The notes: generated from the sequence alone by a model not told the origin. DNA of 64,000 nucleotides from Sipunculus nudus (GCA_026874595.1 CM049313.1:46568159-46632158), one strand, 5' to 3'. Counted from the first letter of the stretch, positions 1 to 12,336 are shown. Translations and numbers: made by a program.

Positions 1-123
1 TTATCATTTACTCACATATTACATTACATTCCTTTATAATAGCCCAACATGTCCATGATATTCATAAGCTTTATCAACTCGATATAGTATCACAGTGGAG
101 AAACATTTATAGTCCAATCACGA

Positions 124-155
124 TCAGCTGAGTGCCGTGACCCATGGGTCCCTTG
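124..155 (+). repeat. Recurring CAGCTGAG..GTGACCCATGGGTC terminal motif, copy 1
   Basis: ATCAGCTGAGTGCCGTGACC followed by CATGGGTCCCTTG. The same motif occurs at 6303, 7140 and 27914, so it marks the end of a dispersed family. Confidence 0.6.
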
Positions 156-717
156 TTTCCAATTTGGCTACCCTCATTAACATTCAGAAACCATGACACT
201 AACAAATCTTGCACAATCATATGTGAAGAAAGTGGTGAAAAAAGACATGGCCCCTTTGTGAGGTTCCAAAGAAATGTTTTATTAATTAGTAGAGTTTGTG
301 TCTGGCACAATATAGTCAGGTCAGTGCAATTTTTATGGTTATATGTTTTATGCACTTTTAATGTATTGTGATACATGCCTAAAAGAGATAATTTTACCCT
401 GTTGAATATGTAGCCTGTACTGTACAAGGACAAATTTATTATGTTAAGCTGTGGTGGTAAGTGGGTTAAATTAGGCTCATCTTCGTCCTATATTTTCCTA
501 TACCTCTCAAAGCTCCCAATTTTGTAGCAGGTCTCTCAGTGTTCAAATTCACTTCCCAGCCATATGAATGAGACAGAGTACACCTTTCAGGCTGATGTAT
601 CATATACAGTGCTTTGTTTACTTTGAAGAGTTCATCCCACAACCCTTTGTAGGATCAAACAAGGTCATTTTAATTAAACTCGGCTAGTTTAAAGTCATCT
701 GAGATACAGTCATGACC

Positions 718-1790
718 CTTTTTAGCTCCGCTGACGGTAAGTCAATTGAGGTATAGGAATTGCCCATCCGTCTGGTCGTCAGGCCATCTGTTAGCAAGGC
801 ACAAATCCTAACTGCTGATCCTAGAAACTTCTAAGTGAACTTCCAATGAGGTTAATAAAAAGTCTCTGTGGAAACCTGAAATTAGGTCACTGCAATCTAT
901 ATCCCCAAAGCTATGCAGCTTGGAAAAAAACCCCAGGATAATCAAAAATTTGATACAAAACCTCCAATATCTTTATAATTAATGCATGGATTTTTTATGA
1001 ATCTTGCCTTGAATATTGGCCATGACTAGTTTTGTCAGTTCCCAAAAAGTGGTGGTTGCCACCTGTAATTTTGTTATTTTAATGAATATTTTTCTATTTT
1101 TAACTCAGCTGAGCTGCATGTCATCTGAGCTATAGTGATCACCCTATGTCTGTCTGTCCGTCTGTCTGTTAACCAGGCACAAATTGTAACCGCTGGACCT
1201 GGAATCTTCTTAATTGACATGCGGGGAGGTCCATGAAAAATCTCCTTGGAAACCTGAAATTAGGTCTTTGTTACCCATATTCAAGCTATGGGGCTCTGAA
1301 GTAGCCCTCAGAATAACTAAAAATTTGATACCGATCACGATGATTCTTTGCGTGGATATTGATCATGGAGTGTTTTCATCAGTTTCTGCAGACTGGTGGC
1401 GCCACCTGTATTTCGATTTTTTACAAATTTTTTTCTCTATTTTTGAGACCTTAAAAGATGCTGTCATCTGTTACCAGGTCACAATTCATGAGGACTGGAC
1501 CTAGAATCTTCTATCTTGACATGCAGAGAGGCCCATGAAAAGTCTCCTTTGAAACCTGAATTAGGTCTCTGTTACCCATATTCTTCAAGCTATGGGGCCT
1601 AAGTACCCCCAGAATAACTAAAAATTTGATACAAAAGCCCACGTATCTGAACAGTGTTATGTAACCTAATAAAAACAGATCACGTAAGCGTTATGAACAA
1701 AAATTTTGTAATGGAGATATAAAAAACAGATTCTGTAACACTAGTCAGCGGAAAATGTCTCGGGGAATGAATAAAGAAGTTAGTGTTTTT
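718..1790 (+). repeat. Tandem degenerate repeat family A, about three units
   Basis: Three successive units of roughly 370-390 bp, at about 718-1095, 1096-1444 and 1445-1660. Each carries in order an AGCTCAGCTGAGC-like head (variable), GTCTGTCTGTCCGTCTGTC, GTTA.CAGG.CACAAAT, CTGGACCTGGAATCTTCT, CTTGGAAACCTGAAATTAGG, AGCTATGGGGCT, ACTAAAAATTTGATAC and a GGTGGCGCCACC-type palindrome. Non-coding dispersed repeat; similar families are common in mollusc genomes. Confidence 0.8.
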
Positions 1791-1792
1791 TA

Positions 1793-2028
1793 GCTCAGCT
1801 GACTTTCAGTCATGCTGGGCTATAGCGATGGGTCTTTGTCCGGCGTCCTTCCGTCTGTCCGTCCGGCCGGCCGTCCGTCCGTTAGCAGGGCACAAATCGT
1901 AACCGTAGGGGCTAGGGCCATGAACCCTATGCAGTCTTAGAGGTTCTAAAAAGATCTCCTTGCAAACCTGAAATTAGGTCACTGTGACCTATATTCTCGA
2001 AGTTATGGGGTGTGTTTGCACCCCCCAG
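1793..2028 (+). repeat. Family A copy
   Basis: Starts TTTAGCTCAGCTGAC, has a long GTCCGTCCGGCCGGCCGTCC run, then TTAGCAGGGCACAAATCGTA, AACCTGAAATTAGGTCACTG and a CCCCCC end. This is the best-preserved 5' part of the family in the window. Confidence 0.8.
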
Positions 2029-2029
2029 A

Positions 2030-2640
2030 AATACTTCTTTTAGCCAAAATTTTCATCCAAAACCTTCCATCTTTCACATACAGCTCACCTACCGACAGGG
2101 GCAGAACCATAATTATTTTGAGGTCACAAGGTCAAAGGTCAAGGTCACAGAACCAACTTCTTTGAAAAGCCTCAGGATGCATTTTAAGCCAAACCTTTCA
2201 TCCCAATTCTTTGATCTTTCACATATAGCTCACCTACTAAGTGGGAGAAGAATCCTATAGATGTTGAGGTCACAAGGTCAAAGGTCAGGGTCACAGGATC
2301 CACTTCTTTGAAAAGGTTGTGGACACATTTCAAGCTAGACCTTTCATTCCAAACCTTTCAGCACTGATATCGCTTCTCTGCCAACAGGGGAAAAGACCTG
2401 TTGATTTTGAGGTCAAAGGTCAAGTTCACAGCACCCTCTTCTTGCGTGGAGTCATTTTAAGGCAAACTTTTCAATCTATACTTTCCATCTGTCATATATG
2501 GCTTGCCTACCAATAGGAGAAGAAGCCTATTGATGTTGAGTTCAAAAGGTCAAAGGTCAAGGTCACAATATTGTTCTAAATGCTTGTGAACATATTTCAA
2601 GTGAAACTGTTCAACCCAAACCTTCAGTCTTTCACATATG
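2030..2640 (+). repeat. AGGTCA-rich repeat, short units
   Basis: Several units of about 130 bp, each with a TTTCATCCCAA..CTTTCATCTTTCACATATAG.TCACCTACC part and AGGTCAAAGGTCAAGGTCAC. Perfect AGGTCAAAGGTCA occurs at 2129-2141, 2275-2287, 2410-2422 and 2547-2559. Non-coding. Confidence 0.75.
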
Positions 2641-4140
2641 CCACATCTATGCATCACTGAATTTGATTCAAACTTCATATTTATGGGTCTTTTTGCATGA
2701 AGAAATAACTAATTGATTTTGAGGTCAGCTGGTCAGGAGGTTAAGGGTTGCAGGTCTAAGTAATTCACTCATTGGTTGCCAAGTAATTACACCCGGCCAG
2801 ATGTAAGTGGTAAGTAGTTACCCATCATTTAGAAAGAATCCAGATGATATGTGGGCAAAAGGCCAAGGTCATAGGTCAGGGATGTTCACAATAACTTATT
2901 TTGTAGACCATCTCTATTTTTCTTGTTTTCTTGTATATATAACCATGGCACTCACAACTGGTACATGTCACTATGAGCCCATAATTGTTAGTGACACTTG
3001 TGATATATGACTCCCTTTTGTATCAGCTCATGGAGTGATAAGGATATATCATTAGTGCATAACAAAAACACTGTTGCCAGAATGCTTTGGCCAGGCATTA
3101 AGACTATGAGAGTTAAGTGTTAAGGTTTAGCTACTGATTTATAAAATGATGGGAACATTTTGCAGTTTATATCATGGAATCATAGCATTAAACTTAGTTT
3201 TCTAGATAATATTATTATACAAATCATCAGATATACCAGCAAGTGTTTGTTCTGATAATATGTGGGTCTTTACCTGGATTTAGGATGGCTTTATTTGATT
3301 ACAAGACTCAAGTGATGCTTTCTGCATTTCTTTTCTTTTAGGTTTTGCAGTTTACCTACCCTGCTGACCCCATTGAATAGTAAGCTGATAATTAAAACAA
3401 ATTGGACTTGCACTTTTTACATTTGCATGTTCATAAATCTGATATGAGAGCTCTCCAACCTGATCATGCCTTTTGAATTGTTTTTGACATTCATAACTGT
3501 TACATTCTTTGAAGCAATTGCTACAAGTTTAGTGTCTTATTAGAGGATGTGTGATATCAAATGTCAGACTTGTCAGAAAACCATTATGTCTGCCAGGTAG
3601 CCATTTCAGAAATCCTTTTGCCAGGGCAGTTTCTGTGATTTTTTTATGATGTTTGGTCCCTTTTAGAGGATGTTTGTTGTTCAATTTCCGACCTGTCAGA
3701 AATCCAATATGGCCACCAGGAAGCTATCTTTAAATTCCTTTAGAACATATTATCTCAAGAACTATTAAAGTGAATGCAGTGGGATGTATATTAATGTTAT
3801 CTTGCATTGGGTCAAAGATTTCTTAATAAATATGACCATCATTTATGAAAGCTCAGTACAGTTGACTTGTATTGAATAAAAATTAATATGGAAGCACCCG
3901 TTTCACAATAATTCTTGCATGGATTTCCTTGATCGTTTGCTATATTTTGATCTTAAGTGTGGCCTGTGTGGTATTCCTTTTGAGACTGACAGGTATCGAG
4001 CAAGCTGTGGGATTAGTTCCTGATAGCTCAACAACCATACATTTTGCCTCAGACCATCATTGTGCCGCAGAAAAACCTTGTGAGTGGGATAACTAAAAAA
4101 ATATTTCACTGATTTTTTTCAAACTTTACATTTGTATAGA
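2641..4140 (+). other. Degenerate repeat-derived DNA, no gene
   Basis: Two related passages (about 3540-3610 and 3660-3735), each with TTAGAGGATGT, a GACCTGTCAGAAA-like word and a CCAATATGGCCACCAGG-like word, show further dispersed repeats. No open frame above 70 residues resembles a protein. Confidence 0.5.
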
Positions 4141-4560
4141 TAAAGGTAAGGGGACGAAGCCTATTTAAAATGGGGTCATGACCTATGCTAGGAGAATGAC
4201 CTTGACCTTGAATAGGTCCATTATTGTTGAAAATAACACAAATTCTTAAATATCTCAAGGAAGCTTGCATGGACTGGTCTAAAAATTAAGGTGACCAAAG
4301 ATCTAGGATAGCCTTGTGATATACCGGAAACTGGTGGCGCCACCTATTATCCTTTTCTTGTTTTTACGCCTTTTAATACCCCCATAATTGCCACTTGACA
4401 GTACTGTAAGCATTATAAGTCAAAAACTAATGGACAGATTTTTTTCATATTATGCACATGTAGAGAGATGGGCTATGGGATGAGGTCTGTTTACATTTTG
4501 TTTACATGAGAGTGGCCTTGACCTTTAATGTTTCCATATTTGGTGAAAATCACACACCTC
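4141..4560 (+). repeat. Repeat fragment with GGTGGCGCCACC palindrome
   Basis: Contains GACCTTGACCTTGAATAGGTC near 4200 and ACTGGTGGCGCCACCTATTA at 4331-4350. It resembles the 3' part of family A units (the palindrome followed by TATT and TTTT). Confidence 0.5.
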
Positions 4561-4564
4561 TTAT

Positions 4565-6030
4565 GATATCTCCAGTGTTGATAGCCATATGGATTTCAAA
4601 CGTGACTTATGTATGGCCCACTACTAAAGTAAGAACCCTATAGGTTCTAGGGTCATGAGGTCTAAGGTCAAGGTCACTGGACTTGCATCTTACAAGATAC
4701 TGTGGATGCATTTTAAGCCAAACTTTCAAGGTCTTCCATCTTGAATATATAGCTCACTTGCCAATAGTGGATGATCCATATCAATTTTGGGGTCACAAGA
4801 ACAAAGGTCAAGGCCACAGGAGCTATTTGTCCAAAAATTAGTTTCTGGATGATAATTCCTGCTTTTATTGATGTATTGATTTCAAACTTGACTTATATAT
4901 GTCCAATTGAAAAAGCAAGACTCCAATTGATTTTGGGGTAATGAGGTCAAAGGTCAAGGTCACAAGACACATCTTTAAAAAGATTGTGGATGCATTTTCA
5001 GCCAAACATTTCATCTCAGACCTTTCATCTTGCACATATAGTTCATCTGCCAATAGAGGAAGACCCCTATCAATTTTGAGGTCACAAGGTCACAGGTGAA
5101 GGTCACAGGAGCCATCTGTCCAGAAATTAGTTTCTGGATGATAATTCCTGCTTTTATTGATGTATGGATTTCAAACTTGACTTGTATATGACCCATTGGA
5201 AAAGCAAGACCCGAATAGATTTTGGGGTCATGAGGTCAAAGTCAAGGTCACAGGACACATCTTTAAAAAGATTGTGGATGCATTTTCAGCCAAACAATTC
5301 ATCTCAGACATTTCATCTTGCACATATAGATCACCTGCCAAGAGTGGAAGACCCCTATCAAATTTGAGGTCACAAGGTCAAAGGTGAAGGTCACAGGAGC
5401 CATCTGTCCAAAAATTAGTTTCTGGATGATAATGCTTGCTTTTATTGATGTATGGATATCAAACTTGACTTGTATATGTCCCATTGGAAAAGCAAGACCC
5501 GAATTGATTTTGAGATCATGAGGTCAAAGGTCAAGGTCACAGGACACATCTTCAAAAAGATGTGGATGCATTTTCAGCCAAACATTTCATCTCAGACATT
5601 TCATCTTGCACATACAGTTCCCCTGCCAATAGAGGAAGACGCCTGTCAATTGTGTGGTCACAAGGTCAAAGGTGAAAGTCACAGGAGCCATATGTCCAAA
5701 AATTAGTTCCTAAGATGATAATGCAAGCTTGGATTAATATATGGATTTCAAACCTGACTTATATATGGCCCATCAATAAATCTAGACCTCTATTGATTTA
5801 TATATAAAGTGGATGATCAATAACAATTTTGGGGTCACAAGGTCAAAGGTCAAGGCCACAGGAGCCATCAAATTAGTTTCTGGATGATAATTCCTGCTTT
5901 TATTGATGTATAGATTTCAAACTTGACTTATATATGTCCCATTGAAAAAGCAAGACCCCAATTGATTTTTGGGTCATGAGGTCAAAGGTCAAGGTCACAG
6001 GACCAACATCTTCAAAAAGATTGTGGATTG
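4565..6030 (+). repeat. 288-bp tandem repeat array (about five units, some partial)
   Basis: The marker GTTTCTGGAT begins at 4841, 5130, 5418 and 5876, with a diverged version near 5704, so full units measure 287-289 bp. Each unit has two AGGTCA clusters about 150 bp apart, separated by CAAACTTGACTT.TATATG.CCCATT and CATTTCATCT. The fifth unit is shortened. No coding capacity. Confidence 0.85.
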
Positions 6031-6330
6031 ATAGATGGAAGATACAATAATTGCTTGCCAAGTGTCAGTATATGCTGCTAAAAATGGGGGCCTATTCTTA
6101 AAGGGGGGTGGGGGGCCTACTATGTCTGGGGATACTCTGGCACCTGCGGTGCCAAGAAATATCTAGTTCACTATGTTTTAACCAGACATATATGATAAGA
6201 ATTTATGGCAATGTAGAAAGTTTAAACAAAATTGGCATACAGGTTCTGCAACAATTTTACTAGTTGTGAATCACAGCCCATGATGTCGCAGGTCATGCTT
6301 GGCAGCTGAGCGTCATGACCCATGGGTCAC
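6031..6330 (+). repeat. 3' terminal part of a dispersed repeat
   Basis: Contains a perfect small hairpin GGCACC-TGC-GGTGCC at 6139-6153, followed by AAGAAATATCTAGTTC. Further on is the recurring terminal motif CAGCTGAGCGTCATGACCCA at 6303-6322. The block appears to close the array upstream. Confidence 0.55.
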
Positions 6331-7380
6331 TTTTTTGTTAACAAATACAATAATTTATTCTTAAAACAACCCAAACATTACAATACACTAACTCAATACA
6401 ATAATCAATACAATCACAGTAAAATACACAAAGTGCAAAGTACCTGGATACCACCACCCTCACAACGATAAGTTCTTTAAATATATATAAAAAATATTCG
6501 ACCTGTCTTCATGGAGATACGGCCTGGTTTAAGTGTGACAGGAAATAGCTGAACCCTGGCTCGTGAGATCCGATATAAATCTGCTTCAATCTGCCTCATC
6601 AGTTACTATGAATGTTTAAACTGAATAATTTTAACACATTACACTAAAATTTGATTTTAGTGCATGCGTTTATGCCAACAAATGGGTCACCCGTATGCCG
6701 GGACCCGCACATATGGAAAGGGACTTTCCGCATTCAGGGACCCGCGCGGGTGAAAATTCGTTTGTATGGAAAGACACCATAAAGCTTGTAAAGTTTAACA
6801 AAATGGTCAAACTAATTAATCCTTCAATTTATCACAGACCAGAAGTTCAATACAAGTTATCTTATTCGAATAAACATTCAAACAACAGCTGCAAAGTCTC
6901 AAAGTGCATTGCCACAGGATTATCTAGGCTATAGGTGCAATATATATGCCCCCCCCCACACACACGCACACACATTTCAGCATGTGTAAAAGTAGTTTTG
7001 TAACTGAAAAGTACCAGTCATTTGAGAGTTTCAGTTGTGCAAGCTGTGCTCCTCGCTGGACCAGGAAAGTGAAATAGTTCCTTCCGTCAAATTAATATCC
7101 CAGTCTTCATGCAAGATCAAATATCCCTGTTAAACTGGTCAGCTGAGCGTCCTGACCCATATTTCACTTATCATTTTGCTCTGAAGTTTATTTAAAAAAA
7201 AGGAGATGTGATACAAGTCGAAGACAAAATGCCTGTGTGCGGGAGTAACCCTAGGCGTAATGATTTTGTTCTTATAGTTAACTGATGAGGTTCGAGAAGA
7301 GAAATCGCGAAACTAGTTGGAAAAATGTCCACCAGATGTCGCCAGTAGATGGCACCAGTACCACCGGTCCTCTGCCTGTC
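6331..7380. other. Unassigned sequence, no gene
   Basis: AT-rich DNA with a small GC-rich patch at 6692-6755 carrying two GGGACCCGC words. A short CA/C-rich simple tract lies at 6950-6975. Nothing coding is recognised. Confidence 0.4.
7138..7170 (+). repeat. Recurring terminal motif, copy 3
   Basis: GTCAGCTGAGCGTCCTGACC followed by CATATTTCACTT; one of four copies. Confidence 0.55.
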
Positions 7381-7396
7381 CTTTTCTCTGACTCAC

Positions 7397-7528
7397 TGTC
7401 TCTGTCTGTCTCTCTTTCTCTGTCTCTCTGTCTGTCCCTCTTTCTGTGTCTCTCTGTCTGTCTCTGTCTGTCCGTCCGTCTGTCTGTCTGTCTCTCTCTC
7501 TGTCTCTGTCTGTCTCTGTCTGTTTGTC

Positions 7529-7620
<92 letters not shown>
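7397..7620. repeat. (CTGT)n/(TC)n compound microsatellite
   Basis: Mixed TCTG/TC motifs passing into pure (TC)n from about 7557 to 7620. The long open frames across it on both strands are low-complexity artefacts. Confidence 0.97.
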
Positions 7621-7622
<2 letters not shown>

Positions 7623-7624
7623 GA

Positions 7625-9110
7625 AATCTAAAGAAATCAATACATAATCAGAAGTGCGCGTTACGACTATTTATTTACTTGTATGGATTATACACATATT
7701 TGTGTATTCTCATGAGATATTAACCTTTGTATACAAAGATTTAATTTGAAGGTTATCACCTATTTCTCCGTTTTAATAAATCACGTTAAGAAGTTTTTCC
7801 CAAAAGCTAGTTCTCAGAAAGAAATCGAGACAACGAGTTATTCATACTCAATGTTATACACAGATCTTTCGATTGTTTAGTTTTTCTACACCAGGTGTCA
7901 CTTTAAGTTATAACCGGAGGGGAGATGATGTCCATGGTATTCATCCTGTTTTCGTTGGAATCGGTATGAGGGAAGCTTTTGTCAGATCTTGAAATATGTA
8001 GAAGTATATTTAATTAAAAGCTCAAAATACTAGTCCGTTAATCATAAATGAGTACTTTTCTGTATTTATTTAAATCAATTTTGAACCAGATTTAGTGTAT
8101 ATTTCTCCCTATATTGCTGGTGCAGCGTCGTACCAAGCCTTTTTGCCGCCCTTCTAACAAATATGTACAACATTGGACAACAAATAGGAACATATCACGT
8201 CAAATTTTCTTGTTATAGGCTTTGTGTCGACAATAAAAACAATTTAATCGATAAATTCGTTAACAGAAAATTATTTGCCACACTTCTTTGCTGATATAAA
8301 ATGGTCATCTCTTTGTTATTATACATCAAAAGATCGCTTCGAACTTCAGACTCGCAAATTTCATTTATAAGTGCACAGAAAGGAATAAATAGTAATTAGA
8401 AAAAAAAATAACTGCAAGATACAACTATAATGTGGTAACTTAATTTTTCATGTACACACGACTTATGGTTAGCTTAAACTCAACATGGTAAAACTTCCTG
8501 TGGTGAGTAGGCCCCCTATTGTTTAATTCTCAATGCATATATATAGCTTGTCACTTCTATAATTCCACCTCTTTTTATCGCATATTAAAGCAGCTACACC
8601 TATATAGCTCCGTCATATATATGCATGGTGCTGCAACAAGCAAGGCACTTATACTCTATAGTCTTTACTCGAAACGCGGGAGATTATTGTATGAGGTATA
8701 TGTGTGCAGGGAGTATTAATGTTTTCAGAAAATAATTCCAATGTTCGCATCAAATGTAATTTATTTGTTTAATTACAATATCCCCATGCTGTAATTCAAA
8801 ACAACATCAGTTTCATTTCAGAAATAGTTACAATGTATTATGTTTCTGCACTTTGTGCAGTTTAATTTATGAAATTATTATCATTCAATAAAGTATTTTA
8901 TTAAATTTTAAGTGTTTATATCATTGAAATATATATTTTATATTGAGTAATATACTTGAAATAATTTGACACAACATATAGCAATTCTCTGTAGGAAGTT
9001 TATTATGCGGTTCAAGGGGCCCAATCTTCTATAAAGCATGCTGAGTTAACACGAAAAATAACTTCTTTCCTTAAATATAAATCTGTACCTGCAAAAATAT
9101 TGCCTTGAAA
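7625..9110. other. AT-rich DNA, nothing recognised
   Basis: No protein-like frame, RNA gene or clear repeat seen. Confidence 0.4.
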
Positions 9111-9253
9111 CCGTTTGCTTACTCCTGTAAACGATTGTTTAAAACTGTGGACCGGGCGCGTTTGCAGGTGTCAACATAAACACAGTGCGTGGGGCCGTGT
9201 GCAGCACGGAGCCACAACACGTGATAACCAGGAGATGCCCTGTTTGACTTGGC

Positions 9254-9312
<59 letters not shown>

Positions 9313-9480
9313 TACATGTTCCCGCAGGCTGAAACAGCGCGTATTGCCTGTCTTAATCGGATCTCCAGTCACGCGGTCTTGTTATGGTAAACAGACACAG
9401 GTGGACTGTGTTTACCAACACGAAGAGCCATAGCAAGGAGTTAAACAGCCGTATGCGAGGACATGAGACTTTGTGCTGGA
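9111..9480. promoter_or_regulatory. GC-richer island split by a (TA)n tract
   Basis: The sequence on both sides of the microsatellite (for example GTGCGTGGGGCCGTGTGCAG and AACACGTGATAACCAGGAGA) is of higher complexity than its surroundings. It may be a regulatory element; the evidence is composition only. Confidence 0.2.
9256..9310. repeat. (TA)n microsatellite
   Basis: Uninterrupted alternating AT, 55 bp, between two GC-richer passages. Confidence 0.97.
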
Positions 9481-9950
9481 ATGGTTCTGCTGGGGAACTT
9501 TTTTAAAGCAAAACTGAACTGACAGTGTGAAAGAATAAAGGCATAATATTGCTCTTGATTATATCCCTTTAAAGAGTAATGATAATACATGCAGGCAAAT
9601 GTAATTTTATTTCAGTTTTGAACTCCACAAACAAAAACTGATTCTTGATTCGTTTATTGAAAGTGTGTAAAGTGTGGGGGGAATTCATGCAGCCTTCTGG
9701 ACATTTAAAATAGATTTCTGTTTTGATGCAGGTGAAAGATAATTGTTATGTTTACGTAACATAAAAGATCAGGTCATATAAACATTAAATTCTATCACGA
9801 ATGGTAAATCAAAAGACAACATAAATTTATGTATAGTACTCGGGATAGTGATCAGTATGATGTAAACGTGTGTATTTTAACGAGACTGTTGTAAGAATAT
9901 GCATGGGGAATGGAAAATGGCATTTTAGGTTGTTTCATGTTTTTTTTTTC

Positions 9951-9971
9951 ATATATATATATATATATATA

Positions 9972-10007
<36 letters not shown>

Positions 10008-10013
10008 TATATA
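9951..10013. repeat. (TA)n microsatellite
   Basis: Alternating AT with one CT interruption. Confidence 0.95.
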
Positions 10014-10289
10014 GGTGAATCTAAGAGTAGGAATTCTTTATACATCCCGAGTAAAGAGCAACATCATTCGTCATAATATTTTCCGCGTATAACGTGTAAG
10101 AGAGATACCCCTCCCCCATCAGCGGGCATTTGCCTTCTGGTAGTTGACCTTATATTTATAATTATTATTTTTAAGGTGCAACATGTAATATTCGTAATCA
10201 AAATTACATACATATGAGAAATTCACATCCAGCCTCAGAGGGCTTATGGAGCACCACTCACAGCTGACAATGTAAGCTACAATATAAAG

Positions 10290-11084
10290 CGAAATTAAGA
10301 TAAATTAAGTCATTAACGGCTGTCGTATGCACGCGCAGCAAATAGTGCAGTTTCATTAACAATATCTGGACTACTTAGCAGATATCTTAGTTTTTTATTT
10401 GTTGTTATCAAGAATTTCCCCATAGTTTAATATTGCAATATCAAACAGATGGGATCGCAGCATCGAGTGTTTTTCACACTCTAAGAGAAAATGCGTGGTG
10501 TCCTCGATAGCGTTAGAGTCTCACGCTTGAAAAATTCTGTCGTGTCGCGGGATATTACCGTAACGTCCACTTTCAACTTGTAACGGGTATGTACCCATTC
10601 GAAGCCTTGCAATAACAGATCTATTAATTTTATCACTACATACATACATATAACATTCAGGTTCAAATATATTTTTAACGTCTTGGTAAATATTCAAACA
10701 GAGTACATTGACAAAGAACCACTCCATTCTGCAATAAAAGCACCCATTAATTTTTCCTGTACAATATATCCAAGCTCATGTTCTGTATATCTAAATATAT
10801 CTCTATTTGAGAATAAATCCTCCAGACCAAATGAAGCCAGTACACGTTTTATGTCCAAACACCATCCCTTATGTCCTCGTTATGCATTTAAGAAATCCTG
10901 GTCAAACACCTTTCTAGTAATCCTGTCAGGTGAAAGCCTACAAAGTCGATGCCAATATTTGACACATGAAACTTGGTGTCGAACTGATGGTGGTACCCAT
11001 GCCATGTCTCCATACATCGCCACCACTGGAGTAGCCTTACCGACACCTAGGAAGGCAAAATATATGGCTTTCTGTAAACGTTAA
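10290..11084 (-). mobile_element. Non-LTR retrotransposon ORF2 C-terminal remnant
   Basis: On the minus strand the reading begins RLQKAIYFAFLGVGKATPVV, AMYGDMAWVPPSVRHQVSCV, KYWHRLCRLSPDRITRKVF. After a stop and a frame change it continues RSVIARLRMGTYPLQVESGR and NAIEDTTHFLLECEKHSMLR. These patterns (FLGVGK..P..A..GDM.W, ARLR.G..PL..E.GR, EDE.HFLL.C..Y..LR) are, from memory of the family, typical of the region after the reverse transcriptase in mollusc and cnidarian LINEs, ending in a zinc-binding segment. Two expected cysteines of that segment are altered (one to Phe, one to a stop). No intact frame remains. Its relation to the retrotransposon at 25.5-27.9 kb is unclear; the C-terminal type differs. 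Confidence 0.72.
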
Positions 11085-11668
11085 CGTCCATGAAATGCAT
11101 AACTTTGCATGACTGGTCAGATTCTCGGTGGCGTTCTGGCATAGCAAGACCGCTGATCTAAAAAGGAAAACAACAAATCTGTAATTCTACTTGCACAGCT
11201 TGCCCATAGAGACCGTACACGGATCTTTGATTTGCTCCATTGCCCAGTAATTCCTAAATAATTGGAATTGGGGAATACAGCAAAAAAGAAACACCCAACA
11301 TTCAAATTTTAAGGGTCAAATTTGTACCTTTAAATTTGTAATTCTAGAAGAACTCCTCATGCCGCTTCATTACTAATTCACCAAAATTCCGCCCTCCAAC
11401 ATGCATGTGCCGCCCGGGGCGGGCGGCCTTTGCCCCCCCCCCCCTTATACCCCCCCCCCCCCTTAGGTACGCCACTGAGCTAATGTAATAAGTTTTACCA
11501 TTATTGCTGATACATCGAAGTTTTTCTTGTTACTCCTTTTCTCACTTTGTCCAAATTTAGTAACTTAGCTGGATTATAAAGTGTGTTATAAAATTTAGTT
11601 CTGTCAGTCTATGCGATATATATGGTATAATACCTAATGTGAAGAAGCCGCACACAAATGGATTATTG

Positions 11669-11750
11669 AAAGCTGATAGTGTGACCCTTCGCTAGGTCAA
11701 CGGGGCTGGCTTGCCCCGTTGACCTAGCGAAGGGTCACACTATCAGCTTT
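11669..11750. repeat. Perfect 38-bp inverted repeat with 6-nt loop
   Basis: The left arm, 11669-11706, starts AAAGCTGATAGTGTGACCCT. The right arm, 11713-11750, is its exact complement. The loop is TGGCTT (11707-11712). No mismatch occurs in either arm. Confidence 0.95.
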
Positions 11751-11922
11751 GTTTACAATTAGTCACTCGCTCTGACGAAGGCTACAGTGGTAGCTGAAAA
11801 TTTAGCAACAATCTGTACATGTTATCCAAATAATATGATTGTTTGAAATGCTGGCGTTGAGGTCTCTCTTCTTTTTGTGTTCATTGACTGTCTTAAGCCA
11901 GCACCCGAAGAATTCAGAAATG

Positions 11923-11923
<1 letters not shown>

Positions 11924-11994
<71 letters not shown>
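11924..11994. repeat. (TA)n microsatellite
   Basis: About 70 bp of pure alternating AT followed by a G run. Confidence 0.97.
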
Positions 11995-11996
<2 letters not shown>

Positions 11997-12217
11997 GGGG
12001 TGTATGTAATAGAATTCCAGGCGAATTCCAGTTTACACAGGCAAATGACGTACCGGTGAACATTTTTTTAATTAAATTAGCTATACAAAATTAAATGGGC
12101 TTTTTTCGCGAATCAAAACCTATGCCGAACCAAGACCTGTTAATTGTGGATAAAAACCGTTATGTGCCATCAAGTTTACACACTCCATACAGCTTATAAC
12201 ACGCTGTTCATATATGT

Positions 12218-12336
<119 letters not shown>

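Noticed and set aside
6720-6729. Perfect NF-kappaB-like GGGACTTTCC
   Set aside because: A single 10-bp match without clustering or context; expected by chance in a window this size.
7282-7315. CTGATGA ... GAAAC resembling a hammerhead core
   Set aside because: The bases between the two boxes do not form a consistent stem II and no stem I partner is visible.
7278-7647. 120-residue frames on both strands across the CT tract
   Set aside because: Pure low-complexity Ser-Leu or Arg-Glu translations of a microsatellite.
10683-11084. 133-residue plus-strand frame
   Set aside because: It is the shadow of the minus-strand retrotransposon remnant, whose translation has recognisable motifs.
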